Positions 52,525 through 60,416 of a stretch of 64,000 nucleotides of DNA are shown piece by piece. Under the pieces are notes generated by a model that worked only from the letters and a program-made list of their open reading frames with translations, was not told the origin of the DNA and made no database searches. Position 1 is the stretch's first letter, and each line of letters begins with the position of its first letter. This DNA comes from Rhizorhabdus dicambivorans (GTDB taxonomy: Bacteria; Pseudomonadota; Alphaproteobacteria; Sphingomonadales; Sphingomonadaceae), in the NCBI RefSeq assembly GCF_002355275.1, contig NZ_CP023449.1, positions 1,962,001 to 2,026,000 of the forward strand, read 5' to 3'. The translations under genes and the position numbers were made by a program.

Positions 52525-53012
52525 CCCGCTTCGCCCTGCCGCTTCTCCTCTCGCTCGCGCTGCCGGCCGCCGCCGCCGAGGCCGCGCTGACGATCAGCAA
52601 GAGCCAGAGCACCGCCTGGGACCCGCTGAACGGATCGCTGCTGCCCAAGGCGGTGCCGGGCGCGCAGATCGACTATGTGATCACGGTGTCGAACGCGCTG
52701 TTCCAGAGCACCGCGCGCGGCGTGACCATCACCGACGCGATCCCGTCCCGGGTCAGCTTCCATGTCGGCACCGGCAACCCCGTGACGGTGACGATCGGCG
52801 CCCTGTCGGGCCTGACCTACAGCTATACCAGCCTGTCGAGCAGCAGCGACGGGCTGGACTTCTCGAACGACAATGGCGCGACCTGGACCTACACCCCGGT
52901 CGCGGGCGCCGACGGCAGCGACCCCAACGTCACCAACATCCGCGTCCGCACCGGCGGCAGCCAGGTCGCGGGGGACAGCTTCACGATCAGGTTCCGGGCG
53001 GTGGTGAAATGA
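52521..53012 (+). CDS. Secreted DUF11-domain protein, last of the operon
   Basis: 163 residues. The signal peptide is TRFALPLLLSLALPAAAAEA. The mature part is one DUF11 domain (DPLNGSLLPKAVPGAQIDYV, TITDAIPSRVSF), clearly related to the C-terminal domain of the protein at 46390. ATG overlaps the barrel gene stop (ATGA), so its synthesis is coupled to the barrel. Function unknown. Confidence 0.82.
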   Translation: MTRFALPLLLSLALPAAAAEAALTISKSQSTAWDPLNGSLLPKAVPGAQIDYVITVSNALFQSTARGVTITDAIPSRVSFHVGTGNPVTVTIGALSGLTYSYTSLSSSSDGLDFSNDNGATWTYTPVAGADGSDPNVTNIRVRTGGSQVAGDSFTIRFRAVVK

Positions 53013-53054
53013 CCGGGGCTTGACCGGCCGCGCCGGGACCGCCAAGCGGCGGCG

Positions 53055-53909
53055 ATGGCCGAGACCCATATCCTGACCCTGTCCTGCGTCGATCATCCCG
53101 GCATCGTCGCGGCGGTATCCACATCGCTCGCGCGGCACGGCGCCAACATCATCGAGGCGCAGCAGTTCGACGACCTGCTGACCGGCCGCTTCTTCATGCG
53201 GGTCGAGTTCGCGCTGGTCGGCGGCGCGACCATCGACCAGTTGGAGGCGGGCTTCGCCCCGGTCGCGGCCGACCATGGGCTGGACCACCGCTTCCGCGCG
53301 GCGGCGGCGCGCAAGAAGGTGCTGCTGCTCGCCAGCAAGTTCGACCATTGCCTGGCGGACCTGCTCTACCGCTGGAAGATCGGCGAGCTGGTGATGGAGC
53401 CGGTGGGCGTCATATCGAACCATCCGCGCGAGACCTATGCCCATCTCGACTTCGGCGACATCCCGTTCCACCACCTGCCGGTGTCGAAGGCCGACAAGGC
53501 CGCGCAGGAGGCGCAGGTTCGCGCGATCGTCGAGGCGAGCGGCGCTGAGCTGGTGGTGCTGGCGCGCTACATGCAGATATTGTCGGACGAGATGGCGGGC
53601 TTCCTGTCCGGCCGCTGCATCAACATCCACCACAGCTTCCTGCCGGGCTTCAAGGGCGCCAAGCCCTATCACCAGGCGCATGCCCGCGGCGTCAAGCTGA
53701 TCGGGGCGACCGCCCACTTCGTCACCGCCGACCTGGACGAGGGGCAGATCATCGAGCAGGACACCGAGCGCGTCAGCCACCGCGACACCCCCGACGATCT
53801 GGTCCGCAAGGGCCGCGACATCGAGCGCCGCGTGCTGGCCAGCGCGGTGCGCGCGTTCCTGGAGGACCGGGTGCTGATGAACGGCGCGACGACGGTGGTG
53901 TTTTCGTAA
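53055..53909 (+). CDS. purU: Formyltetrahydrofolate deformylase
   Basis: 284 residues. An N-terminal ACT domain ([20 protein letters not shown]) is followed by a formyltransferase fold with the catalytic Asn/His in [20 protein letters not shown] and the Asp in [16 protein letters not shown]. It hydrolyses 10-formyl-THF to formate and THF, balancing one-carbon pools. The gene lies 42 bases after the DUF11 operon and is probably unrelated. A palindromic repeat follows it. Confidence 0.95.
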   Translation: MAETHILTLSCVDHPGIVAAVSTSLARHGANIIEAQQFDDLLTGRFFMRVEFALVGGATIDQLEAGFAPVAADHGLDHRFRAAAARKKVLLLASKFDHCLADLLYRWKIGELVMEPVGVISNHPRETYAHLDFGDIPFHHLPVSKADKAAQEAQVRAIVEASGAELVVLARYMQILSDEMAGFLSGRCINIHHSFLPGFKGAKPYHQAHARGVKLIGATAHFVTADLDEGQIIEQDTERVSHRDTPDDLVRKGRDIERRVLASAVRAFLEDRVLMNGATTVVFS

Positions 53910-53929
53910 GGAAATCCACTCCCTGAAAT

Positions 53930-54015
53930 CGTCATCCCGGACCTGATCCGGGATCCCGCTTTTCTTGTCGGCGTCGGAAGAAGAAGCGGGACCCCGGGTC
54001 GAGCCCGGGGTGACG
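53930..54015. repeat. Dispersed palindromic element, copy 2
   Basis: 86 bases between the convergent purU and aminopeptidase genes. The left arm CGTCATCCCGGACCTGATCC and right arm ...GAGCCCGGGGTGACG pair around a T-rich centre, and match copy 1 at 15569 at most positions. In this place it may serve as a bidirectional transcript end. Confidence 0.85.
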
Positions 54016-54040
54016 GTGGAAAGGGGAAGGGAGGTGGGCG

Positions 54041-56698
54041 TCACTTCCCTCCGAACATCGCGCTGATCTCGGCGCCGCGCTTCGCCTGCAGGATGCCGCA
54101 GCTGTGGACCTGCTCCACAGTGCGGTCGAGCGAGAGGGCGCCGCGCTGCTGCTTGAGGATGTAGGGGCGCAGCGCCGCCTCGATCGCGGCGGCCTTCTCG
54201 ACCGAGCAATAGCGGCCCGGCAGGCCGGGCAGGCGGCTGACCGAGAAGATGCCGTTGCCGCTGGCGAGCCTGTCGTAATTGGCGACGGCATAGTCATAGG
54301 CCATGTCGCGGGTCTCGGGCTGCTGCGCGAGCGAGACGAGCAGGTTGACCCGGTCGCTGGCGCGGACGCGCTTGTCGTCGAGGCGGGCGAGCAGCCAGCG
54401 GCCGGCGGCGGCGCGGTCGACGGCCCCCATCGCGCCGAGCGCATTGTCGCGGAACAGCGTGTCGTCCGACGCCATCGCCTTGTCGAACAGGGTGGCGAGC
54501 GCCGCATCGCCGCCCTCGGCGAGATAGGCGCTGAACCCGGCGCCCAGGAAGGCCTGATCGAGCGCGGCCTGATCGCCGCCGAGCCAGGCGGCGGCGGCCT
54601 TGCTCAGCCGGGCGCGCAACGGCTTGTCCTCCGCCTCCCCCGCGACGAGGCTGACGAGATCGGCGCGCAGCTTCTGCCGATCGGCATTGTCGGCCTGATG
54701 CGCACCGGCCCGGGGATCGAAGCCGATCGCGGCGAGGCGGGGGCCATAGACCTGGGCCATGAAGGCGCGATAGCCGGGCAGCGCATCCCCGGCGATCTGA
54801 CCGCGCAGCCGCAGGCCGACCAGCCGCGAGCCGCCTTCGACCGCCGCGACCGAATAATCATTGCCGGCCATCGCCCGCGCCGCATCGAGCAGCAGCGAGG
54901 GCGCGACATCGCCCGCGCGGAAGCCGGCCCACAGGCTGTCGGTCAGCGCCGACGCCTCGCCCGAGGGCAGGCCCGCGCCGGCGGCAATCAGCGTCTTCCA
55001 TTCGGCCTCGGGCAGCGAGAAGCGGTAATAGCCGGTGCCGCCCGCATTGGGGACGATCGCCCCGGCACCTTTCAGCGCGACGGTGGCCGAAGGCTTGTCG
55101 AGCAGCGAGCAATCGCGCTGGTCGCCGATCCGCACGCAGAGCGGGATGATCCAGCTCTGCGGCGTCAGTTCGGTGCCGAGCAGCGCATAGCGCTTCTGGC
55201 TGACGGTGAGGCCGTCCGCGCCGCGCTCGACCCGGACGACGGGCACGCCCTGCTGATCGACGAAGCTCTTGAGCGCCTCCAGCACGCGCGGATCATGCGC
55301 GGCCTCCGCCAGCGAGCCGAAGAACTGATCGGTGCTGGCGCTGCCATAGGCATAGCGTTTCAGGTGGAGGCGGACGCCGTCGCGGAACCGCTCATCCCCC
55401 AGATAGGCGGCGATCATCGAGACGACATGGCCGCCCTTGCCGTAGGTCACGGCGTCGAAGGCGCTGTCAATCTCTCCATTGGTCCTGATCGGCTGGTGGA
55501 TCGGGCGGCCGGCCTTCAGCGCGTCGGTGTTCATCGCCGCGAAGCCCTCATCCAGCGCGCCGGCCCAGATCTTCAGATCGGGGCGCCATTCATCGCCGAT
55601 GCGATAGCCCATCCAGTTGGCGAAGCTCTCGTTCAGCCAGATATCGTCCCACCAGGCGGGGGTGACGAGATCGCCGAACCACTGGTGCGACAGCTCATGC
55701 GCGACGATCATGCCGAAATTCTTCTTCTGATCGGTCGAGGCGCCGCGATCGAGCAGCAGGATCGGATCGCCATAGATGTCCGCGCCCGCATTCTCCATCG
55801 CGCCCGGCATCACCGGGGAGCCGATCTGATCGAGCTTGGGGAAGGGGAAGGGGGTGCCGAAATATTTCTCCAGCAGGGCGACGATCGGGCCGCTATTCTC
55901 CAGCGCGAAATCCAGCTTGTCCTTGTAGGGCTGGGTGCCGACGATCCGCACCGGCAGCGGCGTGGCGCGCTGCGGGGTGGGATCGACCATCGCGCTGGCG
56001 GTGGCGAAGGGGCCGACGACGAAGGCGACCAGATAGGTGGGCAGCGGCTTCGTCGCCTCGAACTCATGCCGGACGAGATCGCCGGCCTTCACCGTCCGCA
56101 CCTCGGGCGCGTTGCTGAGCGCGGTATAGCCGGGGCGGGTGGTGAGCGAGACGGTGAAGGGCGTCTTGTAGCCGGGCTGATCGAAGCCGGGAAAGGCGGC
56201 GCGGGCGTCGATCGACTGGAACTGGGTCCAGGCATAATATTGGTCGGCGACCTTGACCCGGTAGAGGCCCGCCGCGCTGTCGCCGAAGGGCGCGTCATAA
56301 TCGAATGCCAGCGTCACCTTGCCGGCGGGCAGCGCCTCCGCGAAATCGAGCCGGGCGACGCCGCTGTCCTCGACCTGGCTGTAGGCGGCCTTGATGGTGC
56401 GCCTGCCGACGCGGGCGACGACGGCGGAAACCTTGAGATCGCGGCCGTGGAGATAGAGCGACCGGGTCGCCGCCTTCAGCGTGGCGTCAATCTCGGCATG
56501 GCCGGTGAAGCGTTCCTGGTCGGGCAGCACGGTGAGATCGAGCCGATAGGCGGTGGGGGTGGCCGCGTCGGAGAGGATGCCGAGCGGAATGGGGCCGGCG
56601 TGCGTCGCGGGGGCCGCCGCCGGGGCGACGGGGGCGGGCGCGGCGGCGAGCGGAACGGAGATGGCGCCCAGAGCAACGGCGGCAAACAGGCTTTTCAT
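54041..56698 (-). CDS. M1 family metallo-aminopeptidase, exported
   Basis: 885 residues from ATG 56698, with GAAGGAAG upstream and a signal peptide (MKSLFAAVALGAISVPLAAA). The M1 N-domain is followed by GAMENAGADIYGD (exopeptidase motif GxMEN) and the zinc site H334-E-L-S-H338 with E357 in WLNE. An ERAP1-like C-terminal helical domain fills about 530-885. It removes N-terminal residues from peptides, here in the periplasm or outside. The frame is open for 164 more codons upstream, but this belongs to a separate small gene. Confidence 0.92.
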   Translation of the reverse strand: MKSLFAAVALGAISVPLAAAPAPVAPAAAPATHAGPIPLGILSDAATPTAYRLDLTVLPDQERFTGHAEIDATLKAATRSLYLHGRDLKVSAVVARVGRRTIKAAYSQVEDSGVARLDFAEALPAGKVTLAFDYDAPFGDSAAGLYRVKVADQYYAWTQFQSIDARAAFPGFDQPGYKTPFTVSLTTRPGYTALSNAPEVRTVKAGDLVRHEFEATKPLPTYLVAFVVGPFATASAMVDPTPQRATPLPVRIVGTQPYKDKLDFALENSGPIVALLEKYFGTPFPFPKLDQIGSPVMPGAMENAGADIYGDPILLLDRGASTDQKKNFGMIVAHELSHQWFGDLVTPAWWDDIWLNESFANWMGYRIGDEWRPDLKIWAGALDEGFAAMNTDALKAGRPIHQPIRTNGEIDSAFDAVTYGKGGHVVSMIAAYLGDERFRDGVRLHLKRYAYGSASTDQFFGSLAEAAHDPRVLEALKSFVDQQGVPVVRVERGADGLTVSQKRYALLGTELTPQSWIIPLCVRIGDQRDCSLLDKPSATVALKGAGAIVPNAGGTGYYRFSLPEAEWKTLIAAGAGLPSGEASALTDSLWAGFRAGDVAPSLLLDAARAMAGNDYSVAAVEGGSRLVGLRLRGQIAGDALPGYRAFMAQVYGPRLAAIGFDPRAGAHQADNADRQKLRADLVSLVAGEAEDKPLRARLSKAAAAWLGGDQAALDQAFLGAGFSAYLAEGGDAALATLFDKAMASDDTLFRDNALGAMGAVDRAAAGRWLLARLDDKRVRASDRVNLLVSLAQQPETRDMAYDYAVANYDRLASGNGIFSVSRLPGLPGRYCSVEKAAAIEAALRPYILKQQRGALSLDRTVEQVHSCGILQAKRGAEISAMFGGK

Positions 56699-56808
56699 GC
56701 GGCTTCCTTCGGATCGGATGCCGGGGTTGTATAGTCGGGTAATACAGCTGACAAGGCGGGGCCGGGTGTGCGCCTTTTCCGGGTGCATGGGGTTGATCGT
56801 CGCTTTTT

Positions 56809-57190
56809 TTATTTTTTCCCCGGGCCGGGGATCGGGGCGCCGTTCCAGCCGTGCGAGACGTGCGAGCCGCGCGGTTCGGCGGGCAGCGCTGAACACCGCC
56901 AGTTCCAGCCGGCACTGGGCGATCACCCGACTGGTGTGGCGGAGATAGCGGGCGATCTCCCGGACCTCGGCGGAGCGGGCGCCATGCTTGAGGGCATTGG
57001 CATTGCCGCGCGGCGCGCCGCTGCCCTTGCCGCCATGCATCCGGCAGCGGCGCCCGCCCGCCAGGGCGGGGGAACGGCATGGCTCACCGGAGCGGGTGCG
57101 GGCTCCGCAGCGGGGGGCGTTGGCGAGGATGGCGGGTTGCATGGTGGTTGCTTGACGATCCATTGCCTGATCAGGAGTGTCCAAGGTCAT
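56809..57190 (-). CDS. HGG-motif small protein, frame runs into the aminopeptidase
   Basis: The protein has CGARTRSGEPCRSPA, CRMHGGKGSG, GAPRGNANALKHGARS and a basic helical tail, which match a widespread small family (HGGxSTG-type) of unknown, possibly nucleic-acid-binding or phage-derived, function. The two Cys pairs plus His could bind zinc. There is no stop before the aminopeptidase start: the frame passes through GAAAAAATAAAAAAAGCG. One A fewer would give a TAA at 56809-56811, a natural end for this family. I give that end as the probable boundary. The start may be 57190, 57163 or 57142. Confidence 0.6.
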
Positions 57191-57341
57191 GCCGACAGCG
57201 TTCTACGCTGGGCTTGATGGGAACAAATAGCAAACAAAATGCTACAAGGCAAGTATGTTCTATTTTTGTTCTTGAAATGTAGGATCTGGTATGTAAGACT
57301 GGCTGGCAGCGAAGAGCGCTGCATCGCCAAGGAAACCGGCA

Positions 57342-57926
57342 ATGCCAGATAATAAGCCAAGCCCATTTTTGAATCTGTTCGGCGCGTTTCGCCGAAATAT
57401 CAGTCCTTTCGAGGCTACGGAAGTCGAGGGTTATGAAGGGGCGCCCCACGTAAGTTCGAAACCGAAGTCTCCCGCGCCCGCCCGAACTTACATGCCGACG
57501 CATGATCAGAAAATGTTCCTTGAGGATGAACTTAAGGTTCGCGGTTTACCTTATGACCATGTGAGCAAGATCAGGTTTGTGGAAGGTCCCGACGAGAACA
57601 CGAATGCTTTTACCCGGCTTGCCCTTCGAAGAGGGCATAAGGCGGTGACCCAAGGCAATACGATCTATGTCCGCCCGGATAGCTTCGATAAGGTAACAAG
57701 TTTTACCGAATATACGCCGTTCGAGGAAGTCTATCACACTGCCCAGTTTAAGGGCGATAGCAACGCCCGATTTTACAATAGCTACTGGCTGTCCATGCTG
57801 GGCGGGGTAATGTCCGGGTTAGGGCCGCGCGACGGAAATGTCCAAGAGGCTTTTGCCGAGACGGAGGGTAAGAAGATGTTCCGATCCTATAAATCGAACA
57901 GGAAGCGGGATCGCTGGAGCCGGTGA
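57342..57926 (+). CDS. Unrecognised protein with degenerate HExxH-like (DUF4157-like) segment
   Basis: 194 residues, visibly lower GC than neighbours. No signal peptide and no membrane segment. Residues about 95-180 (GHKAVTQGNTIYVRPDSF, then PFEEVYHTAQ) resemble by eye the metalloprotease-like core seen in DUF4157/eCIS-type proteins (AVTxGNTIYF ... HExTHxxQ). Here the first zinc His is Glu (E128-E-V-Y-H132). Catalysis is therefore doubtful. Function unknown. It is coupled to the next gene by a GTGA overlap. The composition suggests horizontal acquisition. Confidence 0.6.
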   Translation: MPDNKPSPFLNLFGAFRRNISPFEATEVEGYEGAPHVSSKPKSPAPARTYMPTHDQKMFLEDELKVRGLPYDHVSKIRFVEGPDENTNAFTRLALRRGHKAVTQGNTIYVRPDSFDKVTSFTEYTPFEEVYHTAQFKGDSNARFYNSYWLSMLGGVMSGLGPRDGNVQEAFAETEGKKMFRSYKSNRKRDRWSR

Positions 57927-58429
57927 CCACGCAGGGGGCATCATCGCGCATAGGGGAGGTCACGCGCTGGTGGGCGGCGTTTTCCGGCGTGCTGCTCTGG
58001 TTCCTCTATCTGGCGGTGCAATTCGACCTGATGGACGCCGAGGAAAGGCGCTATTGCGCACGGCGCGAGGCCCTGGGAGAGTTGTGTAATTACGACCATC
58101 TCCCGATGCTCGAGTTTTTCTTCGTCCCGGCCTTTGTGCTGCTCGCAGCCTACCCGTTTTCGCGCTTCGCCTATGGTGTTTTCGCGCCGCCCATCGATGC
58201 GCGGCGCCTCCGCTGGAGTTTCGCGGGGGCGACCGACGCGACGACGACCTATCCGGTCATGCCGATACTCGCCGTGCTGGGGCTGGGCTGGTCGACCGTC
58301 AGGATGGCGTCCATTCCCTTCGCCTTCGCTTCCTGGGTTTCGGTCCTCTATTGGGCGGCGTGGATCTGCTGGTTCGCAGGGGCCATTGCCGCCAGTTGGA
58401 GCAGGCGAGCAGAGCGCCAGGATCGCTGA
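57923..58429 (+). CDS. Membrane protein of unknown function
   Basis: 168 residues from GTG 57923, which overlaps the previous stop. Four probable membrane segments (AAFSGVLLWFLYLAV, EFFFVPAFVLLAA, PVMPILAVLGLGW, VLYWAAWICWFAGAIAA) with short loops and two Cys in the first loop. No family recognised. Translational coupling to the 57342 protein suggests they work together. Confidence 0.65.
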   Translation: MTTQGASSRIGEVTRWWAAFSGVLLWFLYLAVQFDLMDAEERRYCARREALGELCNYDHLPMLEFFFVPAFVLLAAYPFSRFAYGVFAPPIDARRLRWSFAGATDATTTYPVMPILAVLGLGWSTVRMASIPFAFASWVSVLYWAAWICWFAGAIAASWSRRAERQDR

Positions 58430-58486
58430 GATGCTGCCACGGGGCTGGGCCGGGTATTCTACGCAAAGGGGCAAGCAACGCGAATG

Positions 58487-58717
58487 TCAGCTATTCCCTT
58501 CCAGGGGCAAATAACCCCACTTTTGCCGCAGTTGTCGGTCCGTTTTTCGGAGAATGCCCAGCGTGGCGATGAGAGCCAGCGCGCCGAACGGGATTGTTAT
58601 CCAATGGCCCATGGATGGTCCTGCCAATTTGTTGATTTGCATGGCGATCAAGAAGACCGCCCCATAGGCCAGGAATTTCACAATATAGGACGCGAAGTCG
58701 TAAATTGCCTCAGCCAT
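58487..58717 (-). CDS. Small two-helix membrane protein
   Basis: 76 residues from ATG 58717, with AAGGCGA upstream; a longer frame to 58828 is less likely. Two hydrophobic segments (IVKFLAYGAVFLIAMQI and WITIPFGALALIATLGIL) precede a short basic tail. No family recognised. It is convergent with the gene at 57923. Confidence 0.5.
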   Translation of the reverse strand: MAEAIYDFASYIVKFLAYGAVFLIAMQINKLAGPSMGHWITIPFGALALIATLGILRKTDRQLRQKWGYLPLEGNS

Positions 58718-58778
58718 CAGGTTCGCCTTGCCTAACGCGCGCCGAAATTGAAGACAGATTGCTCCCGCGTCAATCAAT

Positions 58779-58802
58779 TCGGATCGAACGGCAGCAAGCG
58801 AC
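58779..58802. repeat. 24-bp direct repeat, copy A
   Basis: TCGGATCGAACGGCAGCAAG CGAC, identical to 59425-59448. It lies between the divergent starts of 58717 and 58834. Two copies flank the zinc-ribbon gene. Confidence 0.8.
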
Positions 58803-58833
58803 ACGATAGCAGATTTCGCGATATTCAATTAAC

Positions 58834-59223
58834 ATGTTGGATGTGGTCCACGCACCATGGTTTCGGGGTCTGAAATTGGGTGAGCAACGCAGGCCAGTTC
58901 CAAGGCGTTTCCACATCGCGCGCCGCTGGCAATGGGTGGCGGCGGTCATATCCTCCCTCTTCATTGGAGCTTGCTTTATCGGTTGGCCCTTAGGTTATTT
59001 TTGGCCATCGGCTATTGGTTTTATCGGCTTTCTGCCGAGCGTGTGGCTGTTCAACCTGAAATGCTACAACTGCGGCTGGCCGGCGTTCTCAGATTATGAA
59101 GCACAAGAAAAGCTTCGACGGGACGAGAGGTTCTGGACCCGTTTCTGGGGAAAGGAATATGGCGGGGTTAGTCTGCCGCTCGCACGCTCATGTTCCAAAT
59201 GTGGTGTGCGTTTCGTTGATTAG
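58834..59223 (+). CDS. Membrane protein with C-terminal zinc ribbon
   Basis: 129 residues. Two membrane segments at about 34-75 (VAAVISSLFIGACFIGWPLG and FIGFLPSVWLFNL) are followed by a cytoplasmic ribbon with CYNCGWP and, near the end, CSKCG. Four Cys fit one zinc. No named family. Start ATG 58834; the gene is flanked by the 24-base direct repeat, suggesting it may have been gained as a unit. Confidence 0.6.
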   Translation: MLDVVHAPWFRGLKLGEQRRPVPRRFHIARRWQWVAAVISSLFIGACFIGWPLGYFWPSAIGFIGFLPSVWLFNLKCYNCGWPAFSDYEAQEKLRRDERFWTRFWGKEYGGVSLPLARSCSKCGVRFVD

Positions 59224-59292
59224 GGATGCGATCGTCGAGGGGCGCTGGCCTCGCCGACCAACCGATGCGCATGCGACGTGGCACTCCCTTGC

Positions 59293-59379
59293 CGTTACCC
59301 CGGGCTTGACCCGGGGGCCCGCTGCTTCCTTCACCTAGATTCCAAGAAAGCGGGATCCCGGGTCAAGCCCGGGATGACG
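59293..59379. repeat. Dispersed palindromic element, copy 3
   Basis: 87 bases, left arm CGTTACCCCGGGCTTGACCC, right arm ...GGTCAAGCCCGGGATGACG. Same family as 15569 and 53930, but its arms resemble each other more closely. It lies in the 245-base gap between the zinc-ribbon gene and the convergent gene at 59469. Confidence 0.85.
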
Positions 59380-59424
59380 ATGGGTAAGTCTGCTTCCCAC
59401 CCCGTAACGGACATTTCCACCAGA

Positions 59425-59448
59425 TCGGATCGAACGGCAGCAAGCGAC
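59425..59448. repeat. 24-bp direct repeat, copy B
   Basis: Exact copy of 58779-58802, in the same orientation, 646 bases away. The bases just after it (GCATAGCG) differ from those after copy A (ACGATAGC), so the identity ends sharply. Confidence 0.8.
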
Positions 59449-59468
59449 GCATAGCGACGTTGTATTGC

Positions 59469-59792
59469 CTAGAGTAGCAGCCACTTAACAAGGCCTGCAC
59501 CGGTCAGAAGCAACAAGGCGTAACCCCAAGTCGGAATCGGAGTGCCTTCGTCCCAGTCTCCCGAGTCAACAAACCGGCGCACATCTCGCCTTTGACGCGC
59601 CGCGTATGCTTCATCGCGACAACGGATGTCTGCATCGTCAAGGTAGTGATGCACCGCCTCTGGCGTTGCGTCGATGGGCAGTTCGCGTTGAAGATCGCTA
59701 GCAAGCCGTTCCACCTCGAGCCAATCCGGTGGGTCTTGTTCCTCGACGGCAAGAATGGCTACCAAGCGGCTGCGTAGCTCGTCAAACTCCAT
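59469..59792 (-). CDS. Small tail-anchored protein, unknown
   Basis: 107 residues. Acidic, helical N-terminal part (MEFDELRSRLVAILAVEEQD) and a single C-terminal hydrophobic segment (TWGYALLLLTGAGLVKWLLL), which would place the body in the cytoplasm with the tail in the membrane. No family recognised. Confidence 0.55.
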   Translation of the reverse strand: MEFDELRSRLVAILAVEEQDPPDWLEVERLASDLQRELPIDATPEAVHHYLDDADIRCRDEAYAARQRRDVRRFVDSGDWDEGTPIPTWGYALLLLTGAGLVKWLLL

Positions 59793-59853
59793 ACATATAG
59801 ACTAGCAACGCGTGCCACCGACGCAATGGCAGCTTCCTACCCCATAACAGCCG

Positions 59854-60195
59854 TCAGCCCGCCGCGATCACCTCGATCCCCAGCGGTGCACCCCCCGCCA
59901 CGATCGCCAGCAGCCGATCGATGTTCGGATGCGCGCCCGGGCGCTGGCGGGCATCGGGGGTGTGTTCGGCGAAGAGGGCGAGGCCATGGTCGGCGGCCGT
60001 CGTGTCGAGCGTGCCGAAGGCCTGCTTCAGATAGTGGTAGACGGCGAGCGAGCCCTGCTTGCCCGGCTGGTTCTCTATGCTGGCGACGACGGCGCCGTTG
60101 GGGTCGATGAGGTCGATGCGCTGCACGCCGTCTATCGGCGGCAGTTGCTGGAGGTTGTCCTTGAAGCTCGCACCGGATTGAATCGTCGCCACCAT
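59854..60195 (-). CDS. DUF2322-like conserved protein
   Basis: 113 residues. It has FKDNLQQLPPIDGVQRIDL, ASIENQPGKQGSLAVYHYL, LFAEHTPDARQRPGAHPNID and RLL, which I recognise as the conserved pattern of the small DUF2322 family. No function is known. No signal or membrane segment. Upstream 60196-60416 is a GC-rich gap with an AT-rich patch near 60325-60360 that may hold promoters for both divergent genes. Confidence 0.75.
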   Translation of the reverse strand: MVATIQSGASFKDNLQQLPPIDGVQRIDLIDPNGAVVASIENQPGKQGSLAVYHYLKQAFGTLDTTAADHGLALFAEHTPDARQRPGAHPNIDRLLAIVAGGAPLGIEVIAAG

Positions 60196-60416
60196 TTCGG
60201 CTCCTTGCAGCGGGTTGGGGGCGGGCGTGTATCATCCTTGCCGGCCGTCCGCCATGCGCGGCGTTCGCATCGGCCCGTCGCGCCGGGGCGCGGCCCGAGC
60301 CACCGGCTTGCGCCCGGCGGGAAAGTTAATTAAGCCAAAACTATGAAACGGACATTTCAGTTCGGTGGGGTGGCGTGGCCGCGCCAGCCGATGGAATGGG
60401 TGGGAGAGGGCATCGC

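Noticed and set aside
54041-57190. Single 1049-residue HGG-aminopeptidase fusion protein
   Set aside because: A signal peptide and a strong ribosome site at 56698 show a separate start; a signal sequence in the middle of a fusion would not work.
59381-59420. Pseudogene or attachment-site remnant around GTAACGGACATTTCC
   Set aside because: Only a short similarity to 60349-60360 (ACGGACATTTC); too little to support a call.
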